Positions 34,726-45,910 of a DNA stretch of 64,000 nucleotides are shown piece by piece. A program made the position numbers and the translations under genes. The notes under the pieces are model-generated. The model saw nothing but the letters and a program-made list of their open reading frames with translations, searched no databases and was not told the origin of the DNA. Source of the stretch: Phialocephala subalpina (lineage: Eukaryota > Ascomycota > Leotiomycetes > Helotiales > Mollisiaceae); the NCBI GenBank assembly GCA_900073065.1, contig FJOG01000062.1, positions 25,344 through 89,343 of the forward strand. The letters are read 5' to 3'. Positions within the stretch are counted from its first letter, which is position 1; every line of letters starts with the position of its first letter.

Positions 34726-36393
34726 TCAACAAGCTGAACTGTTTGGGTTGGGAGCACACTTGATCTTATCCTCGAAATCAGGAGCCATGCCCGTATCCAT
34801 CAAGTCAAAGAACTGCTCATCAGTCCTAGCCTCGATCCAGTCCTTCATACGTCTCTTTTCTGCATCGACCATCGCAGCTCTGAATCCTTCCATGAATCGA
34901 TCCGTATCCTCGTCGAACACACACAGACAGTATTCCTTGTTGACTCTCAACATTTGGAGTGTAGCTTCGAAGAAGGCTTGGCTGCATGCCCATGGGAAGG
35001 CGGGAGGGAACATGTTGGAGAGGTAGTCGAACGCTCGGCGCAAGGTGGCGATGTCGCGGTATCGAGTCGGCTTTGCTTCCTTCCATTCTTGCTCGACCTC
35101 CTTGGTGGCAGCGATGAGGTGTTTGGCTCGGATATCGTGGCTAAGGCTTCGGTGCCATCGGAGCTCAGTCTTGACAGAAACGGGGATGGATCTGTAGGTC
35201 TTGACGTCGCCACGAGTATTTGAAACGGCAAAGTAGATATTTTCCATGACCTGTGGTATTCGTTAGAATCCTTGGTAGCAGAACATTGGAGCAGCGCTTT
35301 CAAACTCCCAGCCTTGCCGGGACCTTCTTCCTTTAGGCCCCGAAGCACCCTTCTCGAGAACAAGGAGCAATGGTTGGCCAATACCGGGAACCCTTTCGGA
35401 TCTTTACTGCATGCATGCGGTCCCTAAGCCTGGCTTCACCTCCTCCATTGTCCTTGATAAGCTGATAGATTGAAAACGCTGGCTGGGAAGAGCGAGAAAT
35501 GGGAACTTACAGCGTAGGCAGAAACGATCTCGTTACCATCATATGCATTGTATGGGTAATCAGTTACATCCTCCTTGTAGTACTCCCGAGTTCTATTTTC
35601 ACTGCCATCGGCCACTCTTGTCTCAGTCTGGACACGATTGACACGGTCCCAGTCGATGTAGCCCGCAAGAGAATCACCTTTCTACAAAGACCAATTAGTA
35701 TTGCTCTATCAAAAGTGGAAACAAGACCTAGAGAGCTTGCCTTGATCTCATTCAAGAACAACATAAGTTGATCATGATCGAAGTTCTTAGCTAGCATGGC
35801 GGCGGCACCAGCTTGTTCCAGGCGCTTCTCGTGGTACACACGATCCAATGGACTTTGGAGATCCTCGATTTTGACACCAAATGGAAGGTGACTGAGGGGA
35901 TTAGCAGGTTCTTCCGATGTGTCGGATTTGACAGAAGGCGCAGCATCAGAGAGCGCAGCCTCAATCTCCGCGAATGTGTTGTCAGAGTCGTGGCCTTCAT
36001 CTTCTCGTCCTGTAGCAGCCTTTCTTTTGCGGGGTGTACTCTTGCTGGGCTCTGATCGTGGATCTTCGGGGTGCTTTCGCCGTCCGTAATACCATGGGTA
36101 GAGGGACGAGATTTGGCCTGGGTTCAACTCTGTCTTGCTGTAGAGTCTGATTCTTGGCGTAGGCGCCTTCGGTGTCTCCTCCGGCTCGAGTTCGATCTCT
36201 GAGTCGGAGGCTCCTCCGGGCGTAGTGGGCTGTGCCTTTCTCGTGGAGTTAGATTTGATGGCAAACTTCGTCTTCTTGGGCGTCTGTGGTGCGGCTTTTC
36301 TCGGACTTGCCGTCTGCAGGTTTCGCGTTAGCTGTGCGCAGACATTGTAGAAGGATGAATTACCTTCTTGAGGATGGGGGTTCCTGGCGCCAT
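34726..36393 (-). CDS. conserved fungal protein of unknown function, probably nuclear
   Basis: Five exons, 36393-36364, 36313-35741, 35681-35511, 35461-35408 and 35250-34726, give 450 aa. All four introns are phase 0. The N-terminus is basic and Pro/Ser/Thr-rich (SPRKAAPQTPKKTKFAIKS), like a nuclear protein. A middle segment reads GQISSLYPWYYGRRKHPED. The C-terminal half is predicted alpha-helical, with DDVxxYP-like NEIKKGDSLAGYIDWDRV and a helix-rich SQAFFEATLQMLRVNKEY. Intron 2 (35740-35682) begins GC rather than GT: AAG|GCAAGC ... TTTGTAG. Splicing there gives NEIK-KGDSLAGYIDWD, whereas GT alternatives do not keep the frame. I do not recognise a named domain. Confidence 0.7.
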
Positions 36394-38063
36394 TGTGCTT
36401 GTGATTGGGGTTTGTGGGAAGATCTTGAAGACTTTCGTCAATTCATAAAAGCCCAATGCCTAATAAGGGCTCGTTCTTTGTGCAAGGTTCCTTGAATTAC
36501 GCGAGACAAAAGGGGGGCAATGCCAAGATATTCTGCGACCAAGAGCTCCAAGGCCCGAAGGTGTTGCAAAAGTCTTTGTTGTTGGATGGTGCAGGATTGT
36601 GGAGGTTGGAGATCGGAGCACAGAAGAGGTTCTATTTTTGCGCGTTTGTTTTTCTTTCAAAGGTGAGGCTATTCGCGCCCCAGACGCTAGTCAGTGATCA
36701 CGCGAAGACTGATACTCCGATCCGAATTCAGACGCCATGCTGAATCGAGGGCACGGACGAATGTTAGAATTCGTTTGCGTGCCTACCGCATGGAGATGGT
36801 TTAAGGACATCGTTAAGCTTCACATCGCATTCATGGTGGAAGGAGCGTTCCGGGTGGGAAGACTGGTTGTCTGTTTTCAAATATCATCCACGAAGCTACT
36901 TTCATTTACCTAACTATCAGTGGTTTTCTGGGATACGCCCCGCAATTCTTAATATCGGGAAGTCTCAGATCTCATGCCCCAAAATACCTTGTCTTTGCCA
37001 TGAAATGCTATTGCACTTTTCTCGCTACACTACACTCGTGCATTGGAGTAACTTCTACCTTTCGGCTTCATGAACATCTAGAATTCGACAAACGCAAAGA
37101 GAATCAGGGACAATAGGAATTTTTGAAAGGCCAAGAACTTCGAAATACAATAGCCGAAGAGAGGCTGTAACCTACCCTTTTGCGCAAGTGCCTCAAGAAA
37201 CGGACAACTTGCCTCGGCGGGAGACAAAGGTCTCGAGGGAAAGGGAAGCTAGTCTCAACAGAAATGAATTTATTACAACCACAGCGTGTTTGGAAATGCA
37301 TGTGCACGCAAGTAGCAATTGATGTTTAGGTTTGCAGCAGTCAGCCAGACCGCCGATGCATGCAGCGCAGCTACATATGGCCTCGGGATCGCATTTGTAG
37401 TCTTATCAGTATCTTGGCTAGGACTTGGCATTATTGGCAGCTTGCCATTATTGGCAGCTGAGTAAAGCTCTGCCACTTTCAATCGTTCCATTGGCTTTGG
37501 AGGCTTGGCAAACACAAGAGGTACATCACGAGTGATAGCAGAGGTGAAAGGGGCGTATTATATTGCCTAGCTCTAACATTTGTACAGCTGAGAAAACAGG
37601 CTCTTAGATTCACCGCTTGAGTCCGAGGTGATTCATCAAGAACAACGATACAGATGAAAGCCGCAAGTGTAGGCAAGCTGCGAAGATAGCAAGCGTGAGA
37701 TCAGGATGGATGAAGCCCTCGAATTGATCAACGAAAGCTGGATATCACTAGTCAATAGCATATCTTGCTTTGTCGATGTTGCCTAGTTGCAAAAATTGCC
37801 GCTTCATTGCAGAGAGAAGGGCGCCAATGTTATTGTTCTCGTCATGCAGAGCAAGTAACTCTCACGATGGTGGAGAGTGAGAACTGCACAGGAGCTGTCG
37901 GCCGCCTTCCGCCATCTGAAGCTGAGAAGACAAGATTGCATGCCGAGTTGACCGTCCCCAAGTGGCAGAGAGCATCCATGTATAAATGCAGCTGTGGATC
38001 CAAGGTGGAAATTTACTCGACATTACCAACACTTCATCGCTCTACGAAAGCAAGGAGATCAAA
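36394..38063. other. intergenic, no gene recognised
   Basis: 1.7 kb between divergent genes. Nothing beyond short frames on both strands. A 13-bp word CTTGCCATTATTGGCAG-type repeat (GGCATTATTGGCAGCTTGCC, 37427-37465) is locally duplicated. Confidence 0.5.
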
Positions 38064-38977
38064 ATGCTTTCGTTTTTCTTCTTCACTTGGTACACCCTTG
38101 GCTTTTCAGCACTTGCATCTGCTACTTCAGCACCCGAGGCCGAAGAAACATACATCGAGTGCGGGACTGCCGCTGGAAGCACCTTGAAACTAGCAAATGT
38201 CGACGACGTGAACTGCGTTACGCTTCAGCAACTCGTTGAGCCATACGCAGGTAAGGTCTTCAGTCATGCACTTCAAGACGACGGCTCTTGGTTGACCACC
38301 GTATCCAACACAACCATTGAGGAAGCTGAAGCCGACAGTCAGCTTTCGGTACAGCGCACGAACGAGGAGCTGGACGATCTCACAGTACTTGACATCCCCT
38401 GCCGCACCCATGTGGAGACTTGGTTCACTACCAATAATTGGGGATACTGGTCAAATACCTGGAAGCAGATTGGTGGTTGCTACCATTGCAAGGATTGTAA
38501 TTATGCAGCATCGAGTTCAGCATCGGTGACACAGGTAAGTGCCTCGGGGATTTATGAACCTTCAATATGCTCAGACTAACGCTTGAAAAGTCGTGATCAG
38601 TCGGTCTTGGAGCAGACTTCGACCTCGCAATCAGCGCATCATTCGGATATTCTTGGGGCCAAACCAAAACGATCCAGAATACCTTCACCTGCAACTGGAA
38701 GAACGAAGGCTATGGATGCCATTCCATCTGGTTCCAGCCCTTGATGTCTTATCATAACGGATGGCCCAATTGGCAGGTTCGTGCTTACAATCCTGCTGCT
38801 TGTGGTTTCACTGTCACCGGCCACAAAGCAGCTTATGCCAATGTCAATGCGTATCCTGTGAATGATGGGAGCGTCCATTCTGGGAATTGGGGTTGTGATA
38901 GCGGTTGTCAGGGATCTGATCATCGCCAGTGCAAGTACAAGAATACCGGTGGTCCTCTGTGGCCAGCGTCCAATTAG
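38064..38977 (+). CDS. secreted Cys/Trp-rich protein of unknown function, frame break at the intron
   Basis: Exons 38064-38534 and 38601-38977 give about 282 aa if one base is added at the junction. The 66-nt intron has clean GTAAGT and GATCAG borders, but the exons are one base out of phase. A signal peptide (FFFFTWYTLGFSALASA) starts the protein. It has paired Cys motifs (IECGTAAG, IPCRTHVETW, GGCYHCKDC, FTCNWKNEGYGCHSIW, GCDSGCQG) and an alternating Trp/Thr segment FGYSWGQTKTIQNTF. Such features suggest a disulfide-stabilised beta-rich extracellular protein. I do not recognise the family. Without the missing base the protein would end soon after the intron. Confidence 0.6.
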
Positions 38978-39199
38978 GCGGTGAGCTGCATGAGAGGGGA
39001 TTTAAGTGGTGATTTGGATTGTCGGGTGCCGAAGTAAGGATTCTGAGAAGGAGGTGTTGTATTACTAGAACGGACAATCTAGCTAGGAAACGTTGGAGCT
39101 GGGGTTTGGAGAGGCAGTTGATAGTAGATTTAATTTGGGCCAAAGGAGCAAGAAGGATACCTTACAGATTGAGTATTATACAGTGCGAAGTGGTGGGCC

Positions 39200-40675
39200 T
39201 CAGTGGTGTTCGTCTCCATCCTCGAAACTCTCCTCGTCATCGTCTTGATCCTCATCCCATGCTTCCCCTTGACTGCTTCCCTGCGCTCCTCCACGATGCT
39301 CCGCAACATAGCCTTGCAGCCTCCATAATTTCGACTGCAGCTCTACAGTCATATTCTTGTGCTTCAAGGCAACCAACTCCCGATCGAACATCCCGTTACC
39401 AAAACTCTTCTTCAACTCGGCCAGCTTCTCCCGTCCCAGAAGAATTCTCAAGTTGTACACAGGCACCTTTTTCTTTTTCTTCTTCTCCCCACCCTTCAAG
39501 CCACCCTCCATGCCCAGATCCAGAGTCGAATATTCCGTCGGTTCACTGACACTCTCCACATTGGGGCGTCCGCCTGTCCAAAGGAAAGCCGCGACCTGAG
39601 GCTTGCTCGCAGCATCTTCCCAATCCACACACCCAACCAAGTAGCCTCTCTTCACATTCCCCAAATCCATAAGATGCTCAACAACACGACGACGCATGAG
39701 CTCCAGCACGAAATCTGCCATGTCCGGCCTCCACTTCAATCCACCAACCATTCTCATAGCTTCCTTCACGCTCTTGATATGTGTCGGTATCAACTTGTGA
39801 TGTACTCGCTGACTGTTTCCGCCTCTGGTCTTGTAGTAACCTCCTAAGGGATTCTGTATTGAATCAAGTGCTCTCTTGCTGGAGAGAGTATAGCCTGTGA
39901 CCCCCCCAATAGCTCCCAATTCGTCTCCTGACTCATCTACTCTCTTGCCTTTGCGAGTCAAGCTTGTTGGTAGGAAGCATGGGCCGCCTGTCTCGGGATG
40001 TGCTAAGATTTTGAAGTCTTGTAGAAAGTATTTTGGTAAGGAGGTACCTGTTAAGCCGCATGTTCGAACGGGAGTGCCGAGTGCTAGAGCAAAGGGGTTT
40101 TTGGCTAGTTCCCTCTGGAGCTGGGTGCGAGATTCAGACGGAGGTTGTTTGGTGGCTCGGTGCTTTTCCTTTGCCAGCAGACGGGCTGGGTTCATTAGGG
40201 GAGATAGTGGAAAGTCCCATGTAGCTTGTGCTTCCGCTTTGGGTGCAGGAGGTGATCGTGCTCTCTCGGAAGAGGAAACATCGTGAATGTCTGTTGCTGT
40301 ATCGTCCCTCAAGGAGCTGTTCCGAACACCCTCCCCCTCAGGAGCATTCGAGGAGACCACACCATCGCGATTGATCAATCCTACATCGATATCATCAATG
40401 TGGGGCCGCCAGAGAACCTTCTGTTCTGGCTCTGCATCATTGGTTGGACTTTGTTGCTGTTCATTGATGCTGGCTTGCTGAGGTACAAGCTTCGACGAAC
40501 GCCGATTCGAATTGACGGTCGATGCTGTCGCTGCAGTCGTAAGCCTCCTCACGGCCCTGCTACCTCTGAATATCGTACATCTGTTCATACCACATGCTTC
40601 ACTCGCAGATTCGTGGTAGAGTTGTTGTTGAAGTTGTTGTCTGAGGTCAAATTTATTTCTTCGGCGAAACATCAA
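39200..40675 (-). CDS. predicted mitochondrial protein, conserved in ascomycetes, unknown function
   Basis: A single exon gives 491 aa from 40675, or 462 aa from the internal ATG at 40588. The internal start is attractive because it exposes a basic, hydroxylated, presumably mitochondrial targeting leader (MNRCTIFRGSRAVRRLTTAA). The central part contains NPARLLAKEKHRATKQPPSE, NPFALALGTPVRTCGLTGT and LPKYFLQDFKILAHPETG. A domain with GCVDWEDAASKPQVAAFLW follows, then a Lys-rich EKKKKKKVP stretch. The C-terminus is acidic (WDEDQDDDEESFEDGDEHH). It shares an 87-bp divergent promoter with ClpP, which supports a mitochondrial role. No catalytic motif is recognised. Confidence 0.7.
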   Translation of the reverse strand: MMFRRRNKFDLRQQLQQQLYHESASEACGMNRCTIFRGSRAVRRLTTAATASTVNSNRRSSKLVPQQASINEQQQSPTNDAEPEQKVLWRPHIDDIDVGLINRDGVVSSNAPEGEGVRNSSLRDDTATDIHDVSSSERARSPPAPKAEAQATWDFPLSPLMNPARLLAKEKHRATKQPPSESRTQLQRELAKNPFALALGTPVRTCGLTGTSLPKYFLQDFKILAHPETGGPCFLPTSLTRKGKRVDESGDELGAIGGVTGYTLSSKRALDSIQNPLGGYYKTRGGNSQRVHHKLIPTHIKSVKEAMRMVGGLKWRPDMADFVLELMRRRVVEHLMDLGNVKRGYLVGCVDWEDAASKPQVAAFLWTGGRPNVESVSEPTEYSTLDLGMEGGLKGGEKKKKKKVPVYNLRILLGREKLAELKKSFGNGMFDRELVALKHKNMTVELQSKLWRLQGYVAEHRGGAQGSSQGEAWDEDQDDDEESFEDGDEHH

Positions 40676-40762
40676 ACCGAGGCGCGCTTTGAACTTTCAT
40701 CGCGTCTCCCAACTTCGAACATCTTTTTGACCTGGTCCAACATCCGCAACACACCATTGACC
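40676..40762. promoter_or_regulatory. 87-bp divergent promoter between the mitochondrial-protein gene and clpP
   Basis: The two start codons face away from each other across only 87 bp (174 bp if the inner ATG at 40588 is used). Both promoters and leaders must overlap here, suggesting co-regulation. No specific operator is identified. Confidence 0.5.
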
Positions 40763-41532
40763 ATGTTCACAACCAGAATATTACGAGCACCAGCTCGCAA
40801 TGCCTTCCGAATAGGCATGCGATGCTTCTCGACCCAGCCATCACGATCAGAGCCACCAAAAGCCTGGACGCCGATACCCTACATCACCGAGACCATCGTG
40901 AGGTGCCTCCGTCCTTGCGGACTCTACATCTGCTAACAATTCAGGGAGGCGGTTGGCGGCAGTCTGATATCTTCTCGAAACTCCTACAAGAACGAATCAT
41001 CTGCCTCAATGGCGAAGTGAACGAAACCCTATCCGCAGCCATCGTGGCGCAACTCCTGTACCTCGAGTCCGACTCCCCAGAGAAAGCTATCACGTTGTAC
41101 ATCAATAGCCCTGGAGGATCGGTCACTGCTGGATTGGCTATCTACGATACGATGACATATATACGGTCTCCTGTATCTACGGTGTGCGTTGGGCAGGCGG
41201 CGTCAATGGGATCTTTGTTATTATGTGGAGGGGAGAAGGGAAAGAGATTCTGTCTGCCGAATAGCAGTGTGATGGTGCATCAGCCGAGCGGAGGGTATTT
41301 TGGGCAGGCGAGTGATATTGCGATACATGCACAGGAGATATTGAGGGTTAGGAGGAAGTTGAATGAGATTTTCAAGAGGCATTTGACGAAGGAGCATTCG
41401 TTGGAGGATATTGAGAAGATGATGGAGCGCGATAGGTTCTTGAGCGCGGAGGAAGCTCTGGAATTGGGGATTATTGATGAGATCTTGGACCGGAGGATTG
41501 AGGACAAGAAAGAAGAAGTTAGTGAGAAATAA
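40763..41532 (+). CDS. clpP: mitochondrial ATP-dependent Clp protease proteolytic subunit
   Basis: Exons 40763-40897 and 40945-41532 give 240 aa. The leader [25 protein letters not shown] is a typical matrix-targeting sequence. The mature part is canonical Clp[43 protein letters not shown], the catalytic Ser in [17 protein letters not shown], and the catalytic His in [10 protein letters not shown]. The catalytic Asp lies in the region after [12 protein letters not shown]. It forms the tetradecameric protease of the mitochondrial matrix with the ClpX unfoldase. The intron (47 nt) splits the ETI/GGG site in phase 0. The 3' end faces the lipase gene 52 bp away. Confidence 0.95.
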
Positions 41533-41584
41533 ATGAATATAATTTCTGGTCAAAATGGTATCAATCCCAACGCCTTGCCCACAA

Positions 41585-42531
41585 CTACAGCTTCGATTTC
41601 ACAGCAGAGTCGTCAACTCTGGCCAGGATCCAGTCCCCAACATCCTTTGCAAACACTGGCCTATCTTGCGGGAGATCAGCATGCAGTTGATGATACCATC
41701 CCTCATAGGACTTGAACTCCTTGTCCTCCACCTGGGTTTGTCTATCAAGCCACTTCTTGGCCTCTTCATAACTCGTTCCCTTGTCCTCTGTTCCATGACC
41801 CAACCAAATACTCTTGATACCAGGATTGAGCTTCGCGATTCCCTTGTTCAACTGCTCAGTCCTGTCCAACAAGCCTGACAATCCCTCGAGAGTTCCAGTA
41901 TCATGGCACAACTTGTCATCCTTCAACGACTGGACAACCTCGGGATCCCTTGTCAAGTTCTCAGGTGGCAGAGGAGAATAGCGCTTCATATGCGGAAGCA
42001 GCTTGCCTGCCAATCTGCCAAAGAAGACTGTCACGGAACTGGGCTCGAATCCCTTGGGAAAAGCAATAAACGGAGCCTCCAACAACCATCCTCGAATCTC
42101 CTTTGTCAAATCCGCGTATTGTGGATCCGATGCCAGAATTATAGCTTCGCCGCCGCCCATGGAATGACCCATGACAAAGACTGGAATGTTCGAAGGTAGT
42201 TGAGTCTTGATGAAGGAAACAATGTCCGAGATCACCAAAGATGTTGGCCCCGTGTCGCCAATCTGGGATTTGTTGTGTACGGAACGGCCCCAGCCTCGTT
42301 GATCGAAACCATGGATCTCGATGCCGCGAGATGCGAGGGTGGGAAATAATTCGTAGTATCGGTTCATGTGGTCGCTGAAGCCGTGGATGAAGATGAGTTT
42401 GGCAACTGCTGGGCCATCCGGCTGCTATTGTCAGCTGGGACATTGAGGAGCGGATGGGTACCAACTTTCCAGCTTTTGGTGTACAAGGTCATGTCACCAA
42501 TCTGGTGTGTGCCTTCAATTTCGGTAGGCAT
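41585..42531 (-). CDS. monoacylglycerol-lipase-like serine hydrolase
   Basis: Exons 42531-42466 and 42421-41585 give 300 aa. The 44-nt intron begins GTTGGT, a weaker donor, but gives the expected SWK-PDGPAVAKLIFIHGFSDH. Landmarks are FIHGFSDH (oxyanion loop), GFDQRGWGRS, the nucleophile elbow VFVMGHSMGGGEA, GHGTEDKGTS (Asp region), and the catalytic His in GWYHQLHADLP. There is no signal peptide, so it is probably cytosolic or lipid-droplet associated. It would hydrolyse monoacylglycerols to glycerol and fatty acid, like yeast Yju3; the substrate is inferred from the family. Confidence 0.85.
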
Positions 42532-42892
42532 ATTGAGAGGCTCTTCTGTTCTTTGATGGAAAGTTTCGTGGAGGGGAGAGCTTCGAGTTCGAGAGGAGCG
42601 GAGCTACGGGTTCAACGAGTAGACCTCGGCAAGCTTGTTCCTAGCCTGCTGGGACAATGTAATCAACTAAAGTCGTACACTAGAAACAACAAATCAACCA
42701 GATGATGCTACAAAGACACCAATTCAATTCAAATAGCAAGTCCGAGAGTTGAGGTTGAGGACGTCGTGGAGAGCAGCTGATCCTCGAGACCCTTGCTGAC
42801 CTCAACCCTGCAATGGCGGCCGCTAGACTGCTTTCCCTGCATGTGAAATTCCACGATCTTCAGGAACCATCACAGCTCCCAGATCACACCCG
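42532..42892. other. divergent intergenic region
   Basis: Lies between the start of the lipase (-) and the start of the TRMT61-like gene (+). A GC-rich GGCGGCCGC word is at 42815. No gene is seen. Confidence 0.5.
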
Positions 42893-44252
42893 ATGAGTTT
42901 GTACATTCGATCATTGAGGAGTGCTGGTCGAGGAATTGGAAAGGCACCGACTTGTGTCTTTGCATCATGTAGTCGACGATTATACAGCAGCAATGTTGTT
43001 CGAGGTGCGAGCTGCTTTCTCCCAATGTCTAGGCGCGTGTTGATCAACGAGTAGAGAACGATATTGTGCTGCTGAAGCATCGCACGAATACATCTGCCCC
43101 AATTATAACCGAGAAACTGCAGCCAGGACGAAGTGTGGCTCTTACAGGAGACTTCATAAGAGCGGATGATATAATCGGGAAATCATTTCGAGAGGTGGTT
43201 ACTTCGAGGAAAAAAGTGCTCTACAGGATACACCAACCCTCACTTGCAGAATATACGGACAACTCCCCGCGGCTGGTGACTCCGGTATGTATCGTCCTCA
43301 TCTTTTTCCTGGTCAAGTTCTTACCGCATCATAGTAGATCTACTCCCAAGACGCAAGCCTGATTGTCTCCCTTCTCGACCTTAATCTAACCCCTCCTCGT
43401 GCGGATCCTGAAGACGAAGCTCCATTCGAGATATTTGAGGCAGGGACAGGCCATGGTGCATTGACTTTACACCTGGCAAGAGGCATACATGCTGCAAATA
43501 CTCCATCGCCAGAGATACCAGAGCTTTCATCCGCCCCAGAGGAATCAGACGTTGGATACAGGAGGTTGAAACTCGACATCGAGGATATCAGCGAGGAAGC
43601 CCTGCAAGAGAAAGCTGCAAAGGAGGAAGTGAAGGCTACATTCGAGAAATGGCGATCCACAAGGCGAGCTGTCATTCATACTCTTGACATTTCCGACAAA
43701 CATTCGGCACATGCAGAGAAGGTTGTCAAAAACTTCCGGGAAGGCATATACTATCCTCATGTTGACTTTCATGTCGGTACCATCGAAGAGTACCTATCGG
43801 CTAGGCTCATCGAGAGCGGGCAGAAACCATTCCTCGAGCATGCGATTCTGGACTTGCCGGCTACCCAGAGTTATTTGGATATCGTGGCGAAGGCATTGAA
43901 GCCGGGCGGCTCATTGTTGGTGTTCTGCCCTAGCGTCACTCAAGTCATCGAGTGCATCAAGGAGGTCAAGGAGAAGAAGCTTCCCCTTTTCATGGAGAAG
44001 ACAGTGGAAGTGGGTGGTGCAATAGGAGTTGGTGGGCGAGAATGGGATGTCAGACCGGTGAAGCCCAGAGCACTACAGAAGACAGAGGTCTTGGAAGCAG
44101 GCTTGGAGGCCGCGGATGATGAAGGCTGGGAGATGATATGTCGTCCCAAGGTTGGTGTACGAATAGCAGGTGGTGGTTTCGTTGGGCAGTTCCAGAGAAT
44201 TGTCGAGTTTCCAGCTCGTCTAGAGGGGACTGTATCTATTACACCGACCTAA
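42893..44252 (+). CDS. mitochondrial tRNA (adenine-N1)-methyltransferase-like protein, with a one-base frame break
   Basis: Exons 42893-43284 and 43338-44252 give about 435 aa if one base is added near 43051; the coding length is then an exact multiple of three. The N-terminus MSLYIRSLRSAGRGIGKAPT..RRLYSS is a classic matrix-targeting leader. After the break come VENDIVLLKHR, DDIIGKSFREVV and PSLAEYTDNSPRLVTP. Then come the SAM-binding motif FEIFEAGTGHGALTLHLARG and HAILDLPATQSYLDIVAKALKPGGSLLVFCPSVTQ, the GCD14/TRMT61 methyltransferase core. This family makes m1A58 in tRNA. A mitochondrial TRMT61B-like role is inferred from the leader. The downstream intron (53 nt) is clean. Confidence 0.7.
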
Positions 44253-44565
44253 TAAAACCCCCTGAAAAGGGGGATGTATCACGAGACAATGAAGACTCTC
44301 GGCTCTTTGGCGGGGGCTGATTTTAGCTTTCCGTTAGCGTATGACCCCAGATTTCCTCAAAGAGCCTGAAATTATGAACACGAACAAGGTAAACGGCCGA
44401 CTCCTTTCTTTCTGCTTGTCGACATCTGCACACGCCGCGGAGCATTTGCGCATACAACGATGACTGCTTGACAACTTTACGAATGGAACACTCACGTCAG
44501 CTGGCAAGAACGAGCTCCAGCGTTGCCACGGCTTTCCCATCAACAGCTTTTTCCAAACCGCCAAG
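44253..44565. other. short intergenic region
   Basis: Contains an inverted GC-rich CCCCCTGAAAAGGGGG at 44258-44273 just after the methyltransferase stop, which could fold in the 3' UTR. No gene. Confidence 0.5.
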
Positions 44566-45410
44566 ATGACCAGGAGAATTGTACTATTGTCCCTACTTCT
44601 ATTGACTTCTGTAGAGACTAACAGTGATCAAAATAGGTTCGCACAATCTGCCAACTCGGCGCGCTGACAGTATTCACCCTTGTCATCGTCTACTTCCTCG
44701 ATAACCAGTTCCGAGTTCTACCCTCCGCCATCCACAACGCACTTCCCGCACACCACCCAGGACTCGTCATAACAGACATCACAGTCACGAAATGCTCGAG
44801 GGTAAATGTATTCAGCTCTTGCAAGCTGGATCCTGACCTCTGGCACCGGGTAGAGAAGGATCTGTACTTGGGCAGTGGCTGGGTTAGCAGCGCATACGTA
44901 CATATCAAGCGGAAGAAGGAGGAGGAATTGCTGCCAGATGACAAAGTTATAATCGATGTTACAATCGGGCGCCTGGATCCCAGTACCGGCGTCAAAGGAG
45001 AAGGGAACGAGAAGTGGGAGTCCAGACCAGCAGGATTATGGCTGAAGAGGTCTGCGAAACGGCATGCGAGTGATTCGGCGAAAGCGATCACGGCTGTGGA
45101 TGTCCTGTTCGGCGCCGATGCTGTGGATCCTAGAGATGGGTGGGAGGTTGTGGGCACTGCGTTATTGTTAGAGACAGCTGGAGAAGGACAGGAGGCGAGA
45201 TTGAGTGTCAGGAGAGGAAAGGAGGCAGGACATGTGAAGCCTGTGCCAAGAGTTAATGAAAATGGGAAGTTCAAGATCATGCAGGTTGCTGATTTGCATT
45301 TGAGTACTGGAACTGGCGCATGCAGAGATGCTGAGCCAGCAGGTCTCAACGGAGGTCATTGCGAGGCAGATCCAAGAACATTGGAGTTTGTTGGCAAATT
45401 GCTGGATCAA

Positions 45411-45660
45411 GAGAAGCCGGATCTGGTGGTTTTGAGTGGAGATCAAGTTAACGGAGAGACTGCGCCTGATGCGCAAAGCGTATGTTTTCTCCTATGCTAT
45501 CTTAGTACCCAGCTAACAGTCCCAGGCAATCTTCAAATACGCCGAGCTCTTCATCAAACGCAAAATCCCCTACGCCACCATCTTCGGAAACCATGACGAC
45601 GAAGGTTCCCTCCCCCGAGCCGGCCAGATGGCCCTAATTGAATCTCTCCCCTACTATCAA
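45411..45660 (+). repeat. tandem duplication, copy 1
   Basis: Identical to 45661-45907 for 247 bp. It begins GAGAAGCCGG and ends CTACTATCAA. Confidence 0.95.
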
Positions 45661-45910
45661 GAGAAGCCGGATCTGGTGGTTTTGAGTGGAGATCAAGTTA
45701 ACGGAGAGACTGCGCCTGATGCGCAAAGCGTATGTTTTCTCCTATGCTATCTTAGTACCCAGCTAACAGTCCCAGGCAATCTTCAAATACGCCGAGCTCT
45801 TCATCAAACGCAAAATCCCCTACGCCACCATCTTCGGAAACCATGACGACGAAGGTTCCCTCCCCCGAGCCGGCCAGATGGCCCTAATTGAATCTCTCCC
45901 CTACTATTCA
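45661..45910 (+). repeat. tandem duplication, copy 2
   Basis: Second copy. It diverges from copy 1 only in the last three bases (TTCA against TCAA), which marks the breakpoint. TCAA microhomology is present at the start of copy 1 and at the junction. Confidence 0.95.
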
